Positions 56,511 through 64,000 of a stretch of DNA of 64,000 nucleotides are shown one piece after another. The first letter of the stretch is position 1. Each line of letters starts with the position of its first letter. The translations under genes were made by a program, and so were the position numbers. This DNA comes from Cantharellus purpuraceus (taxonomy: Eukaryota > Basidiomycota > Agaricomycetes > Cantharellales > Hydnaceae). The notes beneath the pieces are model-generated. The model worked only from the letters and a program-made list of their open reading frames with translations. It was not told where the DNA came from and did no database searches. The stretch is taken from NCBI GenBank assembly GCA_025174535.1, contig JALBUN010000045.1, positions 2,170,001 through 2,234,000 of the forward strand, written 5' to 3'.

Positions 56511-59500
56511 CTATGGGCGTTGTGATGTATCGCTGCTGCTCCCATTAGCATTTGCAATATAGGGTAGTTCTATGGCCTCTATTGGTGTATCTGGACTAAA
56601 GTCCTCGTCCTGCAAGGATGTGATGGGTTCAGTAACGTAGGCGATGGGATGGATAGATCATTGACCTCAGGAACACGATCAAAATGTTTTGAGAGTTTCT
56701 CAATGACGAGGCTGTAGTCTAAGTGTTGAGTCAATTTGCTTCGAAAACGAATTCATCAATGATCTCGAGAACATTCGTAGCATCAAGCTCACCGTCGAGC
56801 TTGCACGTTCAAAGAATGACGGGCGTCCAGAGCGGAGTCAAGAACATTGGAGGAGTGTGCTCCTTCACTCAAAGACAACTTGATCGAGTATTCCTTATCT
56901 GATTTTCCACGGCCACCATTTCGTTCGTAGAGTTCAAAGCTGAAAATAATGTGAGATGGGATGTGAAGGCAATCTGCAATACTTGTTTACGTAATATGAG
57001 ACTATTGGAAGACGTTACCCTATCTTCTGCGGTCGAACGAGAACTGATGCGTACCGCATAGTCCAGCTCAGGTATTCGAGGTTGAGCAATGGGTAAACCA
57101 GATGATAAAACCAGATTGACCAGGGTGTGTATGTGACTCTCCTGAGAACAAGGATATAAAACAATAATTGGGGGATGAATGGTTGACTTACCTTGGTGAA
57201 GTATGTCGTTAGCGAACTGCCATCATTGTTGCGCGCAGTCTCCAGGTCCCCTACTACTTTCCGAAGAAGTGGCAACGAGGTGAGCACTCCAATTTCCTCT
57301 CTATACAATTATGATCAGCAAGAGGATAGTAATAATGTCAAAAGCCTTCACTTTTCATGGGGATCAATCCCATACTCCTGAGGCGCCACGAGATCAAATA
57401 ATGCTTTAGCACGGCCATAAAGCTCATGCAATTTCCGATCTTTGGTATTGACAACGTCTTTGCTGCCGTTTGGATCAAATATAGCAAAGAGAAAAACGCG
57501 GTGATGCAGAGCACAATATTTGATCGTATCATATAGTTCTGAGACCTAAGAGGCATTGAGATGGTTCAGTAAGAGGTCACCAATGAGAATGACAAGAAGC
57601 TTGCCCGTGATGGATCGAACTTCTCTTGCTTCACATCACAGAAGTCTTCGAAAAGTTTTTCCCATCGTTCAGCAAATAGCCAAGGTTCATCGCCACAGCA
57701 CCTGGCGACTGTCAGTGACACTGAACATCAAATTCAGGGACTGCAGACCATCTTGGCTGAATCTTGTCCACATCCATGGTTTTGAAATTGCGACGCATGA
57801 TGTCCCTAAACGAGCTCAGTAACTGTATAACTTCCTTCACTACCTCAACTGGTTCCTTCCTCAAACTCTTCGGCCATGTCAGATCGGGCCTCTTGTCTGG
57901 CTCGCCCGGGCGCAGAAGAATTTTTAACCGCTTCTTCACGTCATCCATGAGGTCTTTCGCTGCGTTTGAGTCATCCAACAGGTCCTTTCGGACGATCAAC
58001 CGGGGTTTCTGTTCATGTGGTTGATTTGCCGAAAAATGGACTCCATTTGCTTCAGACAGAGAGGAACGTGAAGGCGTGGTTGGTGCTGAACTTTGAGGAA
58101 GAAGCGCTGCAGCAAAAATCTCGGCAGAGCTTATCACTCGACGCTCAGAAGATGTATAGATCTAGACGACAAATTAGCAGCTGGGCGTGTAACGTTGAAG
58201 AGATGAGAACTGACTGTCACATTGTTCAAAACCTCCTTGTCTAACACCACGATTGAATCAGAATCACACGACGTGAATGTCGACTGCAACTCACTCATAA
58301 TGGAAATGTCCTTCTTCATGTTTTCTCCCAAGTCGCGGGACTGATATTTGGCCGCATGTGTGAACTGAAATCATTGAATCTTAATGTGGTCTTAGCTCAT
58401 CGAGACAAGTCACACCTACCTCTCCTCCCCACTTGAACACTAATTGTAGTTTCACAAGCTTTCTCGCACTTCCAGCCACTCGTTTTGAATAACCAGGCTT
58501 CAATTGAGCCTTTGTACCCGGCAAATCAATTTTCTTTCCAAGCTGAATGCGCAGAGCCTCTAGTTTAGCGAGATCTTCCCCAGATGCTCCGAGTGCCTTG
58601 GCCTCCGAAATAGCATTGGCAATCAGTCGAAGTTGTTTGGCTTCGCGGAGAATAATCTCTTCTCTCTCGCCATTGAGTAAAACTACAAAAGGCTTGGCCC
58701 ATGGCTCTGAGATAGGGAAGTTGAATTTGAGCTTCTGTTTGGGCGTACGATCGGCGTGTCGGAACACTGTAAAATATAAGACTCTGATATGACGGAGAGC
58801 TGCACCTTATCCATTTACCGGTCACATTGGCCTTAAGTAGCCAGGTGTTGAAATCTTGAGCAGCAGGATCGCTAGCGTTGAGTGAAGGGTATATGGGTGT
58901 CTCCCGGAAACAGATTTCCGCGAGTATCTCCGCCGCTTTATCTAGGTCTGACATGTAAGAGTGTGGTGTATATGACAACGAAGAGTTACCATAGTAAGAG
59001 TCATTACCCTTGACGAAGCTCCATCCGTTGACGTCAATCACGATACTCTTTGCACCACTTTCGCATCGAAGTAAATCGAAGCCACAGACCCTCTGGCCAA
59101 AACCAACAGCGATTTTAGCAGCCCAAGATTTCTCTTCATCGCTAAGCCGTGTAATAAATCTTCATTAGCGGTATCAGTCCTTGTGCAACGATGAGACATC
59201 CTGTACTGACCGTATTTCTTTTCCATCCAAGTTCCGGCGAACAACACCATCCACGACTGGGGATTTGCGTGTTTCTGCGTGAGTGTACTCTGTACCAACA
59301 GTATATACTTTGATGTCCTCCGCTGGGGGCGGATCGTCTGTTGAATGCCGATGATCACCTGGTGGACATGCCGACTTACAATTATCGACGTCGATGAATT
59401 CCTCGTATATATATGAACCGTCCATTCTAGGATGAATGAGGCCCGGATCCAAATCGCTGGACTTGTTTCCGACCTATCCACAAAGATATCAAGAGGGATA

Positions 59501-60383
59501 GTAGTATCAAGAACACCTTTACTGACCTTACGAAATAGTCGACGTCCACCACCCTCCCTAAAGTAGATGTATACATTATGATCTTCGCCACTTACGGGCT
59601 TCTCTACAAATGGTTTTTCGAGTACCTCCCCGTCAATGATAATCGCCTTGCCATCCTCACGCAGCGTGACGGTCTTGTAAGGTTGCTTCTGTCCCAGCTT
59701 GATACCTAGAGTGTCCATCATATGTTTCTGTACTACTTCGTTGATACTTGGCCCCCCGTCCCGTGAGACCTCTATTCGACGTGGTGTTGGGACATTCAGG
59801 TGGTCAAGAACAGCACCAACAAGGCGACGGTCCCATAGGAGGGACTGGGTAGGCAAATCGTTGACGCAGAACGGGCGACGCAATCTCACGTATGAGACAG
59901 CCTTCCATAGAGGGAAATCCACGCTGAAGAAAGAAATAAGAACATTACAACGTGGCCAGTTTTCAACATCTACATGCTTATATATGAACGAACATGGAAA
60001 ACATCTAAAGAGAAGCACTGACCTTCGTCGAGTATGACTTTATCACCAAACACTTTGACGTCGATGGCACCCCTGCTCATCTCTCTCAATCTCGTCAATA
60101 TTTCCCGCATCGCTTTGGACCTTGCTTTAATGTCCATAGCACACACACCGAGAACACACGATGTTGGTGCATTTGGTCCCGTATTGTAGCGATGCCAAGG
60201 TTCTTGTCTTGAGCTTACCGAAAAATTCTCCGAAGATGCTGTCGGGGAGGGTGAATGCGAACGAGAAGCAAGAGAATGAGGTCTTGAACGATGACCCGGG
60301 GAGTCTGAGGCGAAGAGGCCTCGAGCACGGCTGCTACGAGAAGGCGAACGGCCCATATGGCCCCGCTGGTGTTGATGGTCCAT
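56511..60383 (-). CDS. ASP1: Bifunctional inositol pyrophosphate kinase/phosphatase (Asp1/Vip1)
   Basis: Makes and removes 1-diphosphate on inositol phosphates, which signal phosphate status and affect morphology. Eighteen exons, right to left: 60383-60023, 59969-59527, 59473-59380, 59322-59211, 59141-58990, 58947-58819, 58766-58420, 58364-58295, 58240-58215, 58161-57749, 57701-57605, 57545-57352, 57300-57192, 57141-57055, 57001-56991, 56939-56793, 56738-56666, 56609-56511; 987 residues. The ATP-grasp kinase has [39 protein letters not shown] and [20 protein letters not shown]. The histidine phosphatase starts [14 protein letters not shown] with catalytic His434. The 11-nt exon at 57001-56991 joins PELDYA to SHITFELYER. 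Exon 11 ends in a GC donor. The N-terminal 70 residues are Ser/Arg-rich. Confidence 0.92.
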
Positions 60384-61065
60384 ATGATGGTCTACATATG
60401 CCACATTGCAGACCGACAGGAGGCAGTCACGTCACTCACGTGACCCATGGGTGCTATTACAGCCCAAAGTCTTCTGCTTGATTTATTGCAAGTCCAGGGT
60501 TCTGTTGTCTTAATGCGACATGGTCTCACGCACATGATTATGCTTGGAACGTTTCGGTGGTTGCCTCACGTGTCGTCACGCGGTCGTCACACGGCTGAGT
60601 ACATTGCAATTGGACGACCTGCTCCATGTACAGAAAATCACCGATCCCAAAGTCGCTATTGCCCGAATGCCCTTTTGTCTCATATTAGCAAGTTAACACA
60701 CTGCAAATAAAAATGATCAAACGGACGCCCGCGACGGCCGCCGTATATATGAAGAGCACAGGAATTCAACAACACCGGATGTCACAAAGGAAGTGGAATA
60801 AGAGGCATAATTGAGCGGCAACGACTGAATCACAATACCCATACCAAAAAAAATCAGCGAGGAAAGATAATGGATTGAGGGATGTCTGGAGAGTTGGAAC
60901 GGGTATAGCATAGGAAAATTGACATCAATACAGTTGAAGTTCACCCAGCTTGTGTGACGATGGCCGACTGGACTGAGAGATGTAGTGGCTTCGCTGTTGC
61001 CCATCCGTGCATGTGTTCGTCACAAGTCGTCACACCATCATCATGTTTAATCATACTCTCGATGT
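60384..61065. other. ASP1 upstream region with two CACGTG boxes
   Basis: About 680 bp between ASP1 and the OPY2 stop codon, both minus strand. CACGTG occurs at 60437-60442 and 60567-60572. No gene recognised. Confidence 0.5.
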
Positions 61066-63176
61066 CTACTTCCCGAGCTTTTGGTCTTCCCCATAGCCTG
61101 CGCTCTCGTGTTCGAGGGGGAAGGCTGCAAGGACACGACTGAGCGCCAGCGTATCCAGACTTGCCCGGTTTGATGGTTGCTGATGTACGGTAGGCGTCGC
61201 AGCTGGCTGACCACTGAACTGGAACGGATATGTCTCAAGTCCAGATGCAGTGGATGTCGAGAACGTTGAGACAGCTCTATCCACTGCTGGCCCACTGTAG
61301 TTGGGGCGTGGTATGGGAGGAGGAGGCTGATATGGAACTTGACGCGGTCTCACGGTTGCTTGTGTGGCAACAGTCGATGTCGGCGAAACGGGTGGACTGT
61401 TGTTTGTGGGTTTGTTCAATGCTTGCTGCCTGGCAAACATCGAGCCTGCAGAAGATGGACTGCTGTTGGGACTCGTCGCTCCTGGAGAGCGTGGCGGAAG
61501 AGCAGAAATCGGAGATGGCGGAACAAAGGGGAACCCAGCCAAAACCGAATCCGCATGGGAAGACGTTGTCTTCGCAGAGAGAATGGAGTGGGGTCGAACA
61601 CTTTCCTCATCATCGTCACGATCAACAGACGTAACTGTGCGTCCACCATTCGCCTGCATGCTTGACCCACGAGAAGGGCCGAAGCCAGGCGAGAGAGCCG
61701 ATGGGGTGTATGCAGCAGGACTTTGCATTCCAAGAATAACGCGTGAGGCAGTCCCGATGTCAGCGCGAATGCTAACACCATCCGCCGTGCTCACAGTACT
61801 GATGGGACGACTAGCTTGACCATCAGCAAATGTCGCACCCGGACGAGGTGTGAATGGCCCTTCAGTATGGTAGTCAGTTGGACTGCCAAGTGTATCTATC
61901 GTCCGAGAAGAATCCGCGAACGATGTTCGATGGGGAGATGCCGAGTCACTGAACGGATTGCCGCGACTGACAACTGTCGAGGTCGGAGACGACGGCTCAC
62001 GATTAGTCAGTGGAATATCGGCCGGAGTAAAAGACTGTTGCGCCAATGGAGACCGCCCAATTGTCCCTTTAGACACTCGTGCTGCTGCATTTCTAGCGCT
62101 CTGGCCAGCACGACCCCCGCGCGACTTGGAAAACGGAGAAGATGAAGAGCTTGCTAGACTCCCAGCATTAGACGGTACACGAACAACCTGCGCTTGCGAT
62201 ATGCCGAAAACCTGCCGGACAACGCCTTGCTTGGGTGTCAAGATCGTCGGAGACTCATCCAAGTCTGTTGCCATGGAAGAAGTGGTCATGAACGATCTTC
62301 CCGAAACACCAGAACGGGTAGAAGACGCATACGGCAGCCGGGAAGCATCGATTTCAGAGTTAGAGACCGCAACATAGTCAAGATCAAGATGGTTGGTGTC
62401 GTTTAAAGTAAGCTCTGGGGAACGCAAGGGACGCGAGGGCATGCCTACGCGAGAGTGGGACAAAGGATCCGGAGGGTGTCCTCCTGGCGGCACCAGTGCG
62501 ATGGGGATAACATTGGTGGACTGCGTGCGGTCAGAGGCTGTCTGAATAGACACGCCATCGGCGAAAGGATTCGAACGTGCAGACCGCGTAATAGACTGTC
62601 TACGTGGTGCATGAGATGGATCAAGATTGATTGTGGTGTCCGACTGATTGTTGTAAACTCGGACGGTCCCCGGCTCGGTGGCATCAGCAGATCCAGCATG
62701 ATGAGACAGTTTTTCACTGTTGCTCGGATTGGGTGTAAGAGTACCGAAGTGGGGATCAGGGCGGGATAGTACGGTGTCAGCACGGGCGGGAATATCAGGC
62801 TTAACTTCTGCGTTGGCTTGTTCTTTTGTGGCAGCCTCCTTGGCTGCTTCACGCCGACGATAATGCAGATAACCAAACACGACCATACCGAGGAACAAGA
62901 GTGCGCCAATTACAGCGCCTGCAAGGGCACCAGGACTTGGACCTGACTTGCCCGACGACTGGCCGGGAAGTGGGTCACACCTAATACTCGCACAAGTGGA
63001 AGGGCAGGATCTAGAAAGAAATCAGACTTGAAGGTGAGGGAAAACACTTGTACCCACTGGGCGATGATAGAGCATGATTGAGTGTTGAGGTCACAAGAGC
63101 CTGGGCAAGAGACTGCAGGACACGAGGCCAGCTCTGGGCACCCGTCCCTGGCAGCGAGGGAGGAGTCAAAGCGCAT
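61066..63176 (-). CDS. OPY2: Opy2-like membrane anchor protein
   Basis: Two exons, 63176-63058 and 63010-61066, give 687 residues. A short Cys-rich outer part (CPELASCPAVSCPGSCDLNT, QSCSIIAQSCPSTC, SIRCD) matches the Opy2 N-terminal domain. One membrane segment follows (GALAGAVIGALLFLGMVVFG) with a basic stop (YLHYRRREAAKE), so the 580-residue tail faces the cytosol. The tail is Ser/Pro/Thr-rich, with many SP/TP sites that could be kinase targets. In budding yeast Opy2 recruits Ste50 and so Ste11 in the HOG osmotic pathway. There is no clear cleavable signal peptide, as in yeast Opy2. Beyond the Cys-rich domain the similarity is only in layout. Confidence 0.72.
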
Positions 63177-63386
63177 GATGTAGAGAGGAAATGAATGTGA
63201 ACAAGAATGTAGGAAATATTAGGATGGACAGCGAGCACAAAGGCTCTAACAGAAGTCAAGAGATGGAAGACCGCAAGGAGTGACCTGGCGGAGAATCGGA
63301 CTTTGAAACAGCCACACTATATATATATGCAGATATGATGTAGTACCTTAGTACCTTAACTGATGCTGTTATCAATATGTAATATG

Positions 63387-64000
63387 TTACCCGTGTCTTC
63401 CCAACATTGGCTGTGTTGCTGCTTTTACCACCTCATAAATCCTTCTCTGTCCTGCAAATAAAACTGCCGCTGTCAACACTGACTGCATCAGCTTACTCCC
63501 AATTCCTCTATACAATCCCTGCAAACCCTCTTCCCGTAAAATTCGTTGCAAACCGTCAAGCGAAGAGGTATATGCCCGAGACTGAGCGGAATTAACTTGC
63601 AGGCGAGATTTCAAAACAATGTATGGATAAGTCAGGGTCGTAGCGACTGCAAGCATCATGAATTAGTCCGTTGGCTTTACGTTACAATGCCGACTGCAGC
63701 TTCACTCACCGAGTTTGGAAAGTGCTCCCAACCAGAAAAAGTCCATGTCAGAAAGGACGGTAACAATAGCAGCATCGCCTTTTGTTGCCTTCAACCTGGC
63801 TGTACGGCTTCGCACGACCATGTTTTTCAGCTGTTCAAACACGGTATACTGCAGTTACTTTACATTAACGTTCATATCTCATATGCCGAGAGGCAAACTC
63901 ACCTGTATTATAGGATTGATTACTAGGACTAGAGCTGGTCCAATGCCGCGCCAGAATGCTGTAATGCCATCCTTCCGCAAGATGAAACGCATCGTCTGGA
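63387..64000 (-). CDS. Pmp47/ANT1-type peroxisomal carrier, 5' end cut by window edge
   Basis: Member of the mitochondrial carrier family, which has three repeats of two helices. Exons 63903 to the right edge, 63848-63710 and 63646-63387 are present; the first part lies outside. Seen in order: FILRKDGITAFWRGIGPALV, then NPIIQYTVFEQLKNMVV, FFWLGALSKLVATTLTYPYI with VLKSRLQV, and GLYRGIGSKLMQSVLTAAVL ending FAGQRRIYEVVKAATQPML. The PYIVLKSR form of the third signature and SKLMQSVLTAA are like the Pmp47/PMP34 peroxisomal group that carries ATP or CoA-type nucleotides, rather than mitochondrial ADP/ATP carriers. Carrier family certain, subgroup probable. Confidence 0.85.

Noticed and set aside
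1..64000. Transposons, CRISPR arrays, viral genes or toxin systems
   Set aside because: No reverse transcriptase, integrase or transposase motifs, no spaced direct repeats and no terminal repeats were seen; the window reads as ordinary fungal nuclear DNA.

Overview
The window is nuclear DNA of a filamentous basidiomycete, most likely an agaricomycete. Support for this: dense genes on both strands, introns mostly of about 45-60 bp with GT/AG ends, mature fungal proteins in nearly every case, a CENP-A ending in RGPWGGLG, a tRNA-Tyr with a short intron next to the anticodon, and no operons, CRISPR arrays or mobile elements. I rebuilt about 30 protein genes by joining exons by eye. Nearly all close into one frame from start to stop, which is the main check on the models.

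Left part (1-27.4 kb): ribosomal protein L3 (cut by the left edge), the replication checkpoint mediator Mrc1, an AMMECR1-family protein, a mitochondrial PPR protein, ribosomal protein S25, a verprolin/WIP, protein disulfide isomerase, TCTP, the rRNA-processing factor Utp15, the spliceosome-associated CTNNBL1, the AP-1 sigma adaptin, a tRNA-Tyr gene, ceramide synthase and the RNA exonuclease Rex3.

Middle part (27.9-39.8 kb): a visibly GC-rich block with Pro/Arg/Ala-rich proteins. It holds a T1/BTB-type protein, an Snm1/Rpr2-like zinc protein, an RTA1-family membrane protein, the Pol I factor Rrn7, a large disordered orphan, the centromeric histone CENP-A and a Gfd2-like DEDDh nuclease.

Right part (40.3-64 kb): Ssd1 (RNB family), nicotinamidase Pnc1, NAD-isocitrate dehydrogenase catalytic subunit, the ESCRT-III subunit Vps24, a Kre9/Knh1-like secreted protein, Mediator subunit Med17, the ABC ATPase Caf16, the inositol pyrophosphate kinase/phosphatase Asp1, an Opy2-like membrane anchor and the end of a Pmp47-type carrier.

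The genes are mostly unrelated housekeeping functions, with recurring themes of ribosome production (L3, S25, Utp15, Rrn7), chromosome maintenance (Mrc1, CENP-A) and RNA metabolism (CTNNBL1, Rex3, Ssd1, Snm1-like). I found no new multi-gene system. The most interesting signals are a raised share of GC-AG introns (8 of about 156 that I modelled), several very small exons including a 4-nt exon coding a catalytic metal ligand, MluI cell-cycle boxes in front of CENP-A and Mrc1, a telomere-like repeat in front of Rrn7, an Ssd1 that keeps the nuclease acidic residues, and the GC-rich block itself.
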